A stretch of 64,000 nt of DNA from Lepas anatifera. Lineage: Eukaryota; Arthropoda; Thecostraca; Lepadidae. Positions 11,847 through 22,517 of the stretch are shown here, in pieces. The notes below the pieces were generated by a model, which made no database searches, was not told the DNA's origin, and worked only from the letters and a program-made list of their open reading frames with translations. The position numbers and the translations under genes were made by a program. The DNA lies in contig JAOTON010000200.1 of the NCBI GenBank assembly GCA_034440635.1, forward strand, positions 744,001 through 808,000, given 5' to 3'. Position 1 is the first letter of the stretch; every line of letters begins with the position of its first letter.

Positions 11847-12861
11847 CCCTCGCTCCACCGGGGAGGGGACCATCGATGTCCCCCTAAAGTTTTTCGGGAT
11901 ATCAGAAAAACGACAAGGCGCAGCACCGCGGTTGAGGGCTCTATCTCTCACCCGATCATTTTCCCACCGTCACTAAAACATTTTACTCCTGATCACCTAA
12001 GGTCAGGTCACCAGGTGAGGTCAACCAAGGTCAACTAACTTCAACGTTTGAGCTCTACAATAGCTACATTTTTAAGTCGATCGATTTTAAACTTCATACA
12101 CTTCATGATCCCCAGGGTCTACAGAATTTATATCCGGGATTTTCTATTTCGTAACCTGAGGTCAGTTTACGAGGTAACCTCTCCCATTAAAAAAACATGG
12201 GAAAAGCTGTCTTATGATCTAAGTCACAAAAATATTGTAAATACTCAGATTGCTCAGAAAAAAAATTCTTGGATACCTTTTCACGGATCTCAGGGGCGAT
12301 ATTTGCCCTTTGACCTATCTGAGGTCATCACAAGTCACCAGGGGTCAAAAGCAGTATTTTGACGATACCGTTCGACCTAACCAAGGTATAGCGCTGAAAT
12401 AAACGTCATTGTGCATATCTTATCATTGACGTTCATTTGATATACAACAAGGTCACTTTCTAACCTTTTGTGACCTCAGGTAAAATTAGGTCACGAGGTG
12501 ATCTCTGGAGTTCAAGCCACTGACAGGGGGTCATTATGTTCCACATAGCGAAAAAGGTCTTAAATTTTCCTATCAAATGTACTTACCAGATTGCAATAGC
12601 TCTAATGGCATACGAGCTATGCGCAGTTTGCTTAAGCATTGCACATTTTAGTGAAAATAGCCTATCGTGACATTACTTGAATTCTGGAGGTCAAACCATT
12701 GACCTGAGCGCTTAAAAATGTGAAGTAATTTTTTACAAAATTCACACGAGCCTTTTAACACACTTTACAGATTTGCGCTTACCCCAATATTTTCGGAGTT
12801 AGAGGGGCCTTCGATGGCCCCCGGTGGGGCGAAGGTGGCGCCCGACCCCGAGCGGGGCGGG
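11847..12861 (-). mobile_element. TTAA-flanked element, fam1 copy B
   Basis: A 1015-bp inverted fam1 copy lies between TTAA at 11843-11846 and TTAA at 12862-12865. On the plus strand it starts CCCTCGCTCCACCGGGG and ends GGTGGCGCCCGACCCCGAGCGGGGCGGG. It carries the same ordered hexamer pairs as copies A, C, E and F, somewhat more mutated. It is non-coding. Confidence 0.85.
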
Positions 12862-12994
12862 TTAAGCCACTTATTCCCGCAGCATAGTTAGGATTCCAGC
12901 AATACAATCAGATGTAGGTAATTAGGCTCCAAGGCGTAAAACAGCTAGAAGTCAAAATATATCCCGATCAGCATGGCCTGTTTTAGGACTGCCC

Positions 12995-13240
12995 GTCGAG
13001 GGAGAGGCACATGGTTGTGACGGGGAGGGGCGTCATTCGTACCACGGGGTGCCACTTTTGGACGCAAACCTTATCAGGCAAGCACCAAATTCCATTGGGG
13101 GGGAGTTGGCCGATATTCACATCCGGGGGCAGATGGGGATGGGGCGGGAATCATAATTTCAGGGGGCTCCATCGATCTTTCACGGGGGGGACGCTGTAAG
13201 TATTGTAGGGGGCGCCAAGAGTACATCGGACGACAAATTC
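12995..13240 (+). mobile_element. hAT-like MITE fragment, family M4
   Basis: Words such as GTGCCACTTTTGGACG, AACCTTATCAG and TTTCAGGGGGC follow in the same order as in the TSD-bounded M4 copy at 45787-46034. The ends are too eroded to define. Confidence 0.45.
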
Positions 13241-13577
13241 GCCCATTACCCCCCCTCCGAATCCATCTAGGCCAAACAGAATATTAATTCCGATTCAGTA
13301 GGCATGGGAACTCAGCGGGCAAATATAGTAAATTGCGAACATTCTTTCCGACAAATTTGGGAAAGCCAGTAAGATATCAACTGCATCGTTAGATACCATT
13401 CAACTACTTTATGCAGCATTGCTTCAATCCTGATTTGTTATGCGGATTGTATTAGGGAGTCAGAGTCAGCGCTGTGGAGGTGAGTCGGTCCGAGACGGAG
13501 TCAGAGTCAGGGTCGATTCAATTCAGTCAACTCCGACTACGCTCCGGATTCTTGAGTCCAAATGGGTCATGAGTTGG

Positions 13578-13909
13578 CAAGGGCGGACGCAAACCCGAGT
13601 TTGGGGAGGGGGCCAAACCCATGTCTGCCTCTCTTCCTGGGAGGAAGTGAAGGTTTTTGCCCTACAGACCTATTGTAAACACCTTTTTCAGTGCTCGACA
13701 GACCTAGTATAAGCTACCTCTCCAAGTACATAGTCGCTCTCCAGGCGGGGGTGGGGGAGGGGGTAGGAGCGAATATTTTTTTGCTCTTCAGACCTAGTGT
13801 AAACACCTTTTTTTAAATTTCCGGGGTTTGAGGGGGCCAAAAGATAGTTTGATCCCCCTCCAGCGCTTTGGGGGGGCATGGCCGGAATGGCCCCCTGCGT
13901 CCGCCAATG
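13578..13909 (+). mobile_element. hAT-like element, family M2L, intact copy
   Basis: A 332-bp element begins CAAGGGCGGACGCAAACCCG and ends CCCTGCGTCCGCCAATG. The flanks TGAGTTGG (13570-13577) and TGAGTGGG (13910-13917) match at 7 of 8 positions. The phrase GACCTAGTGTAAACACCTTT occurs in it in near-repeats. This copy is the template showing that the pieces at 14088-14306 and 22426-22509 were once one element. Confidence 0.85.
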
Positions 13910-14479
13910 TGAGTGGGTTATCATGAGTTGAACAACGGTAGCAGGAGTAGCACAAACGGAATACGAGGACTAGAAGGATGCGATAACTTTACACTCTTCT
14001 TACTAGATTCGTCGTTATTCCTACCCACCTCCAAACAGAGCCCCCTGCCATAGCAACGGTCGTGTCCATAGCAACGTTGGCCAGAGTCAGGGGCGGACGC
14101 AGACCCGAGTTTTTTGGGGGGGGCAAACCATGTCTGCCTCTCCTCCTGGGGGGGGACGTGTAATTTGGATGCTCGACAGACCTAGTATTAACTACCTCTC
14201 CAAGTACATGATCACTCTCCGGGGGAGGGGGTGGGAGCGAATATTTTTTGCTCTACAGACCTAGTGTAAACACCTTTAAAAAAATCCGGCGTTTGGAGGG
14301 CCAAAACAGAGGCGTAGGAACCGGGGGGCCAGGGCGGCCACTGCCCCTCCCCCACTTTTCTGTGATGGGCCCCCGCAACGGAGATAAGAATATCAACAAC
14401 TGTAATATCAAGCAAGAGACTCAAACTGGTCCGATAACTTGCCCCAGAAACCCCTTAAACTTACCTGTACCCCTAAACT

Positions 14480-15797
14480 AAGCTGAGGTCCTATGAGTCG
14501 ATTTTAAGGCCCCTGAGCTGTTCGGGTCCCCTGAACTGGCCTCTGATGCCATACGAGCCAATCTGGGCCCCTTGAGCGGAACTGAGAGCCACTGAGATGG
14601 TTTGGGCAGCATTAACTGCTCTAGGATCCCTAAGCTGATTTAGGAGGCGTAACCTTGAACGGGGCCCCTTGAGTTAGCCAGACCCTATATCCGCCGACCT
14701 GGGGGCCTCTGAACTGAGCTGGGACCGGAAAGTTAATATTGTCCCCTGAACTAATCTGGGTCCCCTGTGCTGCACGGGAGGCCCTAAACTTATCTGGGAC
14801 CTCTGCACAGTAATAGGGCCCCTGACCTGAACTTGGGATTGTAGGCTTTAAGTGGAACCCTGAACTGTTCTGAAACCCTATATATGCCGACAAGGGGCCC
14901 CTGAGCTGATCCGGGCCCATAAGCTAATCTGGTCATCAGAGCTAATATGGGCCCTTGTGTTGAACTGAGGGCCCCTGAGATGGTCTGGGACTCCTATAAG
15001 GCTTTACAGCTACTGACCTGGCGGCCGTGAGCTTAAATGGCCTCTTGAGATGTTCTGAGACTCTATATCAGTCACCCTGGGCCCCCCTAAGCTGGGCTGG
15101 GCCCTAGGCTAATTTGGGTACCCCTGTGCTTAACTGGGGCCTCTGATCTGCCATGGGGGCCCCTGAACTCTTCTAGGCTCCCTAGGCTAAGCTGGGGGCC
15201 GTGAGCTTAAATGGAGCCCCCTGAGCTGGTATGATACGAAACCCTATATCAGCCTATCTGGGGGCCCCTGAGCTGAGCTGGGCCCCCAAAGCTAGTCTAG
15301 GCCTTAAGATAGTCTGGGCACCCCTTTGCTTAACTGGTCGGCCCCTGAACTGGTCTGGGACCCCTGGGCTGAGCTGGGTGCCATGAGCTTAAATGGCCTC
15401 TTTAGCTGTTCTGAGACCCTACATAAGCCACCCTGGACCCCCCTAAGCTGAGCTGGGGCCCTAAGCTTATCTAGGTACCCCTGTGCTTAACTGGGGCCTC
15501 TGAGCTGGTATGGGGGCCCCTGAACTCTTCTAGGGTCCCTGGGCTAAGCTGGGGGCCGTGAGCTGGTATGAGACGGGACCCTATATCAGCCGATCTGGGG
15601 GCCCCTGAGCTGATCTGGGCCTCCAAAGCTAATCTGGGGCCCCCTGTGCTGAACAAGGGCCCTGAGCTAGTCTGGTGCCCCTGAACTGTTCTACCGTCAC
15701 TGAGCTAAGCTGGGATCCGTGATCTTGAACAATACCCTTGAGCCGTTTTCAGACCCTACATAAGCCGACCTGGGGACCTCTGAGCTGAACCGGATCC
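14480..15797 (+). repeat. About 20-bp minisatellite (CCCCTGAGCTGATCTGGG type)
   Basis: Diverged tandem units with a core like GCCCCTGAGCTGATCTGGG recur for about 1.3 kb, with some longer composite units (CCTATATCAGCC-containing). Phase continues after the 15802-17947 insertion at 17952. A related array lies at 52820-53920 in another hAT element. Confidence 0.9.
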
Positions 15798-16614
15798 TTA
15801 ACCCATTAACGCCCAGCGGGTCATTTTTGTCCTCTGACTTTGACAGGCTGCAGAATCGGTACCAGTGAAGTAATCTTCATGTTTATGATATGTATGTGTG
15901 TTTCAGAGCGTGGATAAGCTGGAAAAATGTATTTGAAAATTCTAGGTTTTTATGAGACGATTTTGGTGGAACTTATTTTGGCGAGGTTTTGGTCAGCGTG
16001 AGAGAGCTCGGCAAATTTTGTATTTCGCAATAACATATGGAAAGCTGAAAAGGTTTTGCATGATTGACATTAAGCCAAGACCACTAGGAGTCAGATGGTG
16101 AAGAAGCAGTAAGATTTTCTTGAACGGCTTTGCCATGAGACATCGTGAAATATGAAGCGGACAAAAATGACCCGCTGGGCGTTGCGGACATCTGCGGGCC
16201 GCTGAAAATGAGGAAAAGGATGTGTCCTGTCCTCCCGTCTGGTGCGTTAGGTGCATAATGTTACCTAGAGGGAAGGGAGGCATTGTGGGTCCTGCGAATG
16301 CAGGGTTGCCAGTTTAGATATTTTTCATCAAATTTGAAGATTTTTAGAGCAATGTCGATACCTTTGGAAACTTTGAAGTTCATGAAATGCTTCCTAACGT
16401 TTTCGGGTTCTGTCTTGTTTTGGGAATGATTATCACATATTTTTAACGGAAACATGCAAGATGGTTCCAGTATTTTGTAAAGGCGTTATTAAATACAATT
16501 TTCAGGGGTTTTGAAAACTTATCGAAATTTTAGCACTGACTTCACTGTTAAGCTAGCAGAGCCTTGTCTTTTCCCCTTGATGGATTGTGTGTAGTGGATA
16601 GAGAGGATAGGAAA

Positions 16615-16677
16615 CAGTAGCGGATTGAGGACTTCATTGGGTGGTGGGGGGGAGGGGTTAGGGATTGTCCACTACTG
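16615..16677 (+). mobile_element. hAT-like MITE, family M1, internally deleted
   Basis: Only 63 bp remain, from CAGTAGCGGATTGAGGACTT to ATTGTCCACTACTG. Both ends still form inverted repeats. Flanking octamers agree at 5 of 8 positions. Confidence 0.6.
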
Positions 16678-16871
16678 ATTGAAAGCCAATGACCAGCTGA
16701 CAAAATGAGTTAGAAATTATCGCGGCCGCCACGCTGGTTTGTTTTGACAAGATGGTGTAGTGTCAAACGTCCGGAGCAGTTTGAAATGGGTGAAGGCATG
16801 GGAAGTTCTAGAACTTCTGTCTAAAACGCAACTAGCACTATTGCGGCTTGGTTCTAGTCAAGTGAAACTAC

Positions 16872-17027
16872 CATGAGTGAACATCCCAGGGAGGAGGAGG
16901 GGTCAAGACCCGCCTGGATTTTTTGTCTCCCACAGACTTTGTCTAGGGCTTGGGTTGCAGTGCTAGCGTTAAACCATCCAGAACCCCTCCTGGATCAAGA
17001 AGAAATCTCCAGCCATGGAGACATAAA
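16872..17027 (+). mobile_element. hAT-like MITE, family M3 copy 2
   Basis: It shares TCTCCCACAGACTTTGTCTA and GGATCAAGAAGAAATCTCCA with the other M3 copies and ends CAGCCATG. The target duplication is eroded (GAAACTAC against GAGACATA). Confidence 0.7.
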
Positions 17028-17951
17028 TATATCGAAAGCATAGTTGTTAGCAATGCCACAGATCAAATGTTTTGCAGGAAAAGAAGCAAAATAAGTGTTT
17101 TAAGTGCGCAAGATAGCGGAGCGGATCAGGTGCATATCATCATCATACCATCACAAAATACATTAGTCATGAGGATGAGAAAGATGATGTGCTGACCAGC
17201 GTTACAATGACCAGTGGCGTGCCTGGAAATGTGGAGGTTCACATTGATGCAACTATGGAGCGCGCTACTTGCTCCAAAGAAAAGTTGGAAAGATGGAAAT
17301 GGACCCGTTTGGAGATTTGGAGATTAATCAAGCAAATGTACACCGGGTGGGGGGAGATAACGGATTGAGTTTTCAAAACTTTTCATCTCTATGCTGAATA
17401 TTACGATTACTCGTAAAAAGCTTAGTGAGCATCAGTCACAAAGTCTGGGAGGCAGAGGAGGAAGGGGGTAAAAACAAGAGAAACGGTTTCTAAAAACCTT
17501 TGATATTCAAAAAATTTCTTAAAATACTATGATGTTCACAATTTTAGTCTATCCCCGCAAATCATCAGTCTAGGTTAACCACTATTGTATACTATTTGCA
17601 AATGCAGTTAGTGTTGTCTTTAATTAAACCTTAAGAACATAAAACTGTCTAAACATTTTACTATGGCCAATATACAAGGGGAAATAAAAACACTTCACAA
17701 AACTGCAGTAAAAGCGATGCGCATTGGGCCGCTGAGTGCGGTGACTGCGCCGCCCGGAAGCCGGCCGCGCAGTGCCAGCCGATGTCCCAAACGCCCAGCG
17801 GGTCATTTTTGTCCGGTGTCATATCTCAGAATCTAAAAGTGATATCGATTTAAAACTTTCGGGACATCTTATTGGGCATATTCTAAACATAGGAAAACAT
17901 TTGTTTTGCCAGTTTGAAAGCTGGAAGTAGGTGCGGGCGTTAATGGGTTAA

Positions 17952-18145
17952 GTTAATCTGGCACCCTGTGCGAATCTGGGGCTCCCCTGTGCTGAACTTC
18001 TAGGGGCCCTGTGCTTATGTGAGGTCCCTTGATAAGCTGGTCCCGAGGCCAATGCACTGGTCTGGGCGCCCTGAGCTGACTGATCTGGGTTCCTGGGGCC
18101 TGGTCAGGACCTTGGGGCCCTCCAAGATAATTTCGCGACCCCTGG
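17952..18145 (+). repeat. Minisatellite, continuation after the TTAA insertion
   Basis: Units such as CTGTGCTTATGTGAGGTCCC and CCTGAGCTGACTGATCTGGG resume in phase with the array that stops at 15797. Confidence 0.8.
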
Positions 18146-18146
18146 G

Positions 18147-18605
18147 CGGCATAGGCATAGGAACCGTGGGTCAGGGGGATACTACCCCCTTTTGTGGTGG
18201 CCCCCGCAACGAATATACAAATATCAGCAACTGTAATATAGAACAAGAAACCCAAACGATCCCGATAGCTTGTCTGGGAAAGTTCCAGTTCCGTAGTACG
18301 CCGCGTGCAAGCTCCTGGAGGTGGAGCGCTTCGTGAAAAAGGCCAAGGCACCTATTACCCGCGTGTTTCCAAATGAGCCCCGAGAACTGGATCCAATCAA
18401 ACTCCATATCATATCAATCCCAACACAAAGCATGCATCGGACACGCACCCCGCACAAAATACTGAGCAACAGTCGTCCCTGAGCCATCGAAAGGCGTGAC
18501 GAGGCCGGCCGTGTTCTACTACGAAATGAAAAAAACAACAACACGGAACTATCCAATGAAAGGAAACAGCGGAAAATAACGTAAGAAGTCATGTATGGAA
18601 ATACT
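18147..18605 (-). repeat. 460-bp interspersed repeat with hAT-type left end
   Basis: The plus-strand left tip CATAGGCATAGGAACC resembles the tip of the 8.1-kb element at 14307. The next 120 bp match 14310-14440 (GCCCCCGCAACG, ATATCAGCAACTGTAATAT). The full 460 bp match the inverted copy at 27062-27522. One minus-strand frame is open for 129 codons, but the other copy is frameshifted and no domain is recognised, so I treat it as a transposon end, not a gene. Confidence 0.6.
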
Positions 18606-19059
18606 TGGTGCATGCTGGTGTGTCAATATATGAAAAATTGAAAAAGGAGATTTTTCCCCATGATTTCCAGTTCAATTATGGTCTAATGAAAAATAATCAA
18701 AGCCAAAAATAGTCTAGGTAGTTTTAGCTATCCCGTTTTCGACTGAAAAATGCATTTCTAGGTCAATGGGGCATTCAAACCATTTTCACTAAGAGCATTG
18801 CTCTTTATGTTTGCAGATGTTTCGACTTTTTATCGCATTTACAAAAAAGTATCTAAAAAGGCACAGACAGTGCCCTGGTATCAAACGATCACACTTCTCT
18901 ATGCCTAGATAGCTTCGAATCACCTATTTCATGACACAAACGAGACGAGCTATTTGGGTCATTACGGACTCCTTCTTTACAGCAGCAGGAATTGATTCAG
19001 GGAAAGGATGGTCACGGTAAGTCTAGCTATCTTTCAAGGCCTAAAATAGAGTTTGAGAT
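18606..19059. other. Unassigned interior of the 8.1-kb element
   Basis: AT-rich sequence without a recognisable repeat or frame. Confidence 0.5.
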
Positions 19060-19583
19060 TGATTGCAAGTTCCATATATTTGATCGTCAACTTTGTGATG
19101 CCGAGGAGGTCCTGCTTGCTGTTGATCCTGAACATCAGTTTGGTGTGCTGAGCCCATCGCCTGATAAAACCATTCCTCTTCCAGCACGACAGACATAATT
19201 GACTGCTGCCATTTGCTTTACAGACGTGGCAGCTACAGCCATGGCCTGCGTGTGGCAGACGCAGTGCTCTACGTCCATGGGCTTCCCCATGAACCCCGGG
19301 AACTTGGATTTGATCAAGCAGCAGGTGATGATAGGCTCGGTGACCCCGTCCCAGTCAATCATATTTTTGAGAGTGGTCATCTGAATGTTGACGTTGGGCA
19401 GGGTCCGCAGCCTGAGAGAGGTGTTCCCCACCTCCTGCTCCCCTCTGATGGAGATGATCTTGTGGAAAGTGGTCCCCCTCTCCTCCGCCTCACTGCAGAA
19501 CATGCCATGTTCATCAGGATCTCCTCGGAGTGAGCGAACCATTCAGAGGAGCACACGGTCGGCATGATAGTCAATTGCACCAT
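19060..19583 (-). pseudogene. Decayed transposon-protein fragment, left arm of an inverted pair
   Basis: Read on the minus strand, the arm gives a 135-residue frame containing TTFHKIISIRGEQEVGNTSL, then IITCCLIKSKFPGF and VEHCVCHTQAMAVA. The plus-strand arm at 19783-20550 encodes the same order with other changes. The CHTQ stretch, with RDGFI in the other arm, recalls the C-terminal region of an unclassified multicopy protein family seen in invertebrate genomes; that link is from memory and weak. Frames shift between segments, so it is not functional. The two arms point away from each other across a 200-bp spacer. Confidence 0.45.
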
Positions 19584-19782
19584 CTAGGGCTGGATCCCGA
19601 GGCATGAGAGTTAGGATAGGATGTTTCTGGAACCGTCTACCAAGTTGTTGATAACCTTCATCTGGAGTCAGTAGGGAAATTGGAACTTGGAAGGAGATTG
19701 TCGCTATCATTACGAGCCTTACTTTTCCTACTGACTACAGGTGTAGACCAGCAACGCCTGGCTGGACAGCCCTCGGAAAGTC

Positions 19783-20550
19783 ATGTTCGAGCTCTTCTGC
19801 TTTCGTACCCAGCCCAAGGTGGTGCAGTTGAATGCCATGCCCACCGTGTGCTCCTCTTCAATGTTCATTCACACCGAGGCGATCCTGATGACATTGCTCT
19901 GCAGCGAGGAGGAGGAAGTTCGTCTTTGCCAAGATTATCTCCATCAGAGAAGAGCAGGAGAAGGAGAGCACCTCCCTCAGGCTGCGGATCATGTCCTGCC
20001 CAAACACACAGGCGTCTGCCCTCAACACTATAATCGACCGGGAGACCACCACCAAGTTTATCATGACCTGTAGCTTGACCAAGTTCAAGTCGCTAGAGTT
20101 CGTGGGAAAGCACATGAAGGTAGAATACTTCTCCTGCCGCCCACACATAGGCCATAGAGAGAGAAAGCTGTAAAGGAAGTGACAGCTGGAGCCAGTTCAG
20201 TCTGTAATGCTGAGAGGAGGGATGGATTCATCTGCCAAAGGGTATAGCACCTCGAACCGGTGCTCAGGATCAAAGCTGGGCCTCGTCGGCATAATAACAA
20301 TAATTTTTGGGGCTTATCGACGCACCAAATACCAGGGTTATATGGCGTCGCAAACTCTTTCCCTGTTGAAGGGGTTTCTTGGGAGCCAAATTGCTCTTGC
20401 ACAAGGAACCTGCCGGGCCCTAAACCCGGGTCGGCCACGTGGAAAGCCAGGCTGCTAATCACTATAACACCATGCCCACACCTCCTCGGCATCACAAAGC
20501 TGACCATCAAGTATATTGCACTTGCAGTCATACTGGAACTCTGCATCTTA
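19783..20550 (+). pseudogene. Decayed transposon-protein fragment, right arm with SINE inside
   Basis: The plus-strand frames read MPTVCSS, then FIHTEAILMTLLCSEEEE, then TTTKFIMTCSLTKFKSLEFV, then (after a frameshift) KEVTAGASSVCNAERRDGFI, stopping at about 20245. It aligns to the minus-strand arm at 19060-19583 over nearly its whole length, including the CCTCCTCGGCATCACAAAG word beyond the coding part. A SINE (20293-20480) interrupts this arm only, so it arrived after the pair formed. Stops and frame changes make it a relic. Confidence 0.45.
20293..20480 (-). mobile_element. tRNA-derived SINE, family B copy 1
   Basis: A 188-bp element is flanked by CCTCGTCGGCAT (20281-20292) and CCTCCTCGGCAT (20481-20492), 11 of 12 matching. 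On the minus strand the tRNA-like head lies at the high-coordinate end, with box B-like GGGTTTAGGGCCC. The body CTTTCCCTGTTG and TGGCGTCG matches the copy at 55281-55465 closely. The 3' tail is a short AATAAC-type repeat. Confidence 0.85.
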
Positions 20551-20586
20551 GGCATCAAGATATATGTATAGGCTGATTTAGGGTTG

Positions 20587-21849
20587 CGGACCAAAGTAGG
20601 TAAGGAAGAAGTTCGTATGCCTAAAGTACGTACGCAAAAGTACGCATGGTTAAAGTACGTCGAGATAAAGTACGGCCGTGTATAATAATCTTAATGGAAA
20701 AAGTTCGTATGGAAAAGTTCGTACGGGTTAAAGTACGTAGGGGTAAAATGTTCGTAATGTAAGAAGTTCGTACGGGAATGTTCGTAACGTAAAAAGTTCG
20801 TATGGAAATAGTTCGTACGGGTTAAAGTACGAAGAACTAAAATGTTCGTAATGTAAGAACTTCGTAAGGAAAAAGTTCGTACGGGTTAAAGTACGTAGAG
20901 GGGGGGGCATTCCACGACATTTCAGCACAGGCCTTACACCTTTGTCTCCGATAAAATATGAGTATAAGGTTATCGGCAGAGGACACACAGAATAACTGAC
21001 GCATATAGGAACTGAGATCTGCATGGGACGCTTTTTCAGCCTCCATCCCGTTCTCTCCAGTTTTTGTTCTGTTCCAATCCCTTCCATTCCAAAAATGTCA
21101 ATAAAGTCGGTCCCATTCCGTCTCATTACATCATTTTTCCTTGAAACCTGGCCGAAATTTCGTTCCATTCCACCATGTTCCTAATGATCCCTGGGAAATT
21201 TCGTCCCATTCCGTTCCATCTCTGCAAAATCCTATCCCATTGCGTTCCATTCCTGTTCCATGCAGAGCTCTGGTGACAAAACCAGCTCGGAAGTGCCAAC
21301 CTCTACTGCATCGTACGATGACATTGGTGGCGCACTAGAACAACAGCCTACGCGAGTCTGGCTTTTCCCCAGTCCGGTCAAATTCTCTCGGCAGGGAAAA
21401 TTTCCGAGTTTTAATGCCAACGGGATCTAAATATCACAAGCTTCTTTGTTTCCAAAGAGGATGCATAAAAACAGAATCTGAACTAAAAAATATGTTTCAA
21501 AGGGCTCATACGGTCAACGAAATACGACACTTCATGGAATAACCCACCAAAACGATGGTAATTTCAGAGTTCGTTAAATTTCTAACGGGGAGGACACAGC
21601 TGTTGTGATCATACGGGAAGAAGTTTTAAGGTATCATGACAGGAATGTATAGTTTTGCTTAGGTACTTTTGGCATACGAGTTTCATACCCTACGTAAATT
21701 TGCTTACAAACTTCTACGTAGGTACGTACTTTTGCGTACGTACTTTTGACATAACAGTTTTATACCCTACGTACCTACATATATTTGCTTACGACCGTAT
21801 GCCTACGAAGTTTATCTATGCGTACTTTAGTCATACGAACTTTGGTCCG
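20587..21849. mobile_element. Fold-back-type element with AAGTACGTA/AAGTTCGTA arms
   Basis: The outer ends CGGACCAAAGT and ACTTTGGTCCG are inverted repeats. Inside the left end, the 9-11 bp words AAGTACGTA and AAGTTCGTA repeat irregularly to about 20900. The right arm (21655-21849) carries the reverse complements (TACGTACTTT, CATACGAACTTT). Such arms would form a long hairpin. The middle holds a palindromic MITE at 21012-21272. No target duplication was found and no frame is recognised. Confidence 0.6.
21012..21272. mobile_element. Palindromic hAT-like MITE
   Basis: The ends CTGAGATCTGCATGGGAC and GTTCCATGCAGAGCTCTG are inverted repeats. The interior is rich in CCATTCCGTTCCATTCC-type words that repeat on both sides. 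Flanking octamers do not match, so the boundary is approximate. Confidence 0.5.
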
Positions 21850-22517
21850 TAAATGCGGATTTATTGTGATCAGCCTTTACCTGAATCAATAGCTTCTGAT
21901 GTAAAGAAGGGATCCGTAATAAAATTAATAAATGTTCCCATTTGTTGTCATTAAATAAGTAAATACAAGTTGATTAGGCGAAGTAAGGCTAGTTGGTATC
22001 AAAGCATTGTTTGTAGTTTTCTAAACAGTTTTTGATTTGATAAATATGATGAAAACGACCTAAGCATCTGTAAATGTAAAAAAACGTGTTGGTGGTAAGA
22101 CATGGTTGAAATCCTCCAAAAGAGCAAAAAAATGTATTTCTTATTTGAAAAAAATATGGGTAAAAAGCCAAAAAAAAATTTATTTTTATTTTTACTATGA
22201 TTTATTAGATCATAATAGGTAACCGTGAAGTCATAGGAAAAATTTAATTTATCAATTTTTCATATATTGACAGCCTAGTGTGCATGCGTGCCTTGTTAAA
22301 ACCAACCGAGCTATCAAAAATTGTTCATAATTATGGGCCCCCTTGGGCTGAGGCCCCCCTTGAGGTGGCCCCCTCTAAGGTTGGCCCCTCACTTTTCAAA
22401 CCCTTCCTACGCCCCTGGGCCAAAAGATAGTTTGGCCCCCTCCAACGCTTTGAGGGGGCCATGGCCGGAATGCCCCAGCCCCCCCCCACCCACCCTGCGT
22501 CCGCCAATGGCCAGAGT

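Larger units (their letters stand above)
15802..17947 (+). mobile_element. piggyBac-like TTAA insertion, 2.1 kb
   Basis: TTAA lies at 15798-15801 and 17948-17951. Termini are CCCATTAACGCCC and GGGCGTTAATGGG, a perfect 13-bp inverted repeat with CCC/GGG tips as in piggyBac. The subterminal word AACGCCCAGCGGGTCATTTT is repeated inverted at about 16157-16180 and direct at about 17789, so the interior holds extra terminus copies. Removing the insert and one TTAA restores the minisatellite phase. No transposase frame is present. Two small hAT MITEs sit inside. Confidence 0.85.
14307..22417 (+). mobile_element. 8.1-kb non-autonomous hAT-like element
   Basis: It is bounded by a perfect 8-bp duplication, GGCCAAAA (14299-14306 and 22418-22425), inside the M2L element. 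Ends are CAGAGGCGTAGGAACC and CCTTCCTACGCCCCTG, inverted repeats over about 14 bp. No transposase frame exists. Contents in order: left end, 20-bp minisatellite split by a piggyBac-like insertion, an internal copy of its own left end, an inverted pair of decayed transposon-protein fragments with a SINE, a fold-back element, and the right end. Part of the cargo may be later insertions. Confidence 0.85.
14088..22509 (+). mobile_element. M2L element split by an 8.1-kb insertion
   Basis: The left piece is 14088-14306 (CAGGGGCGGACGCAGACCCG...) and the right piece 22426-22509 (...CCTGCGTCCGCCAATG). Together they give 303 bp, close to the 332-bp intact copy next door. The 8-bp duplication GCCAGAGT lies at 14080-14087 and again at 22510-22517, perfectly matched across 8.4 kb. 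That proves the two pieces are ends of one insertion. Confidence 0.9.

Noticed and set aside
18224..18613. A 129-codon minus-strand frame as a real gene
   Set aside because: The homologous copy at 27062-27522 is frameshifted and the sequence ends in a transposon-type terminus, so conservation follows the repeat, not a protein.
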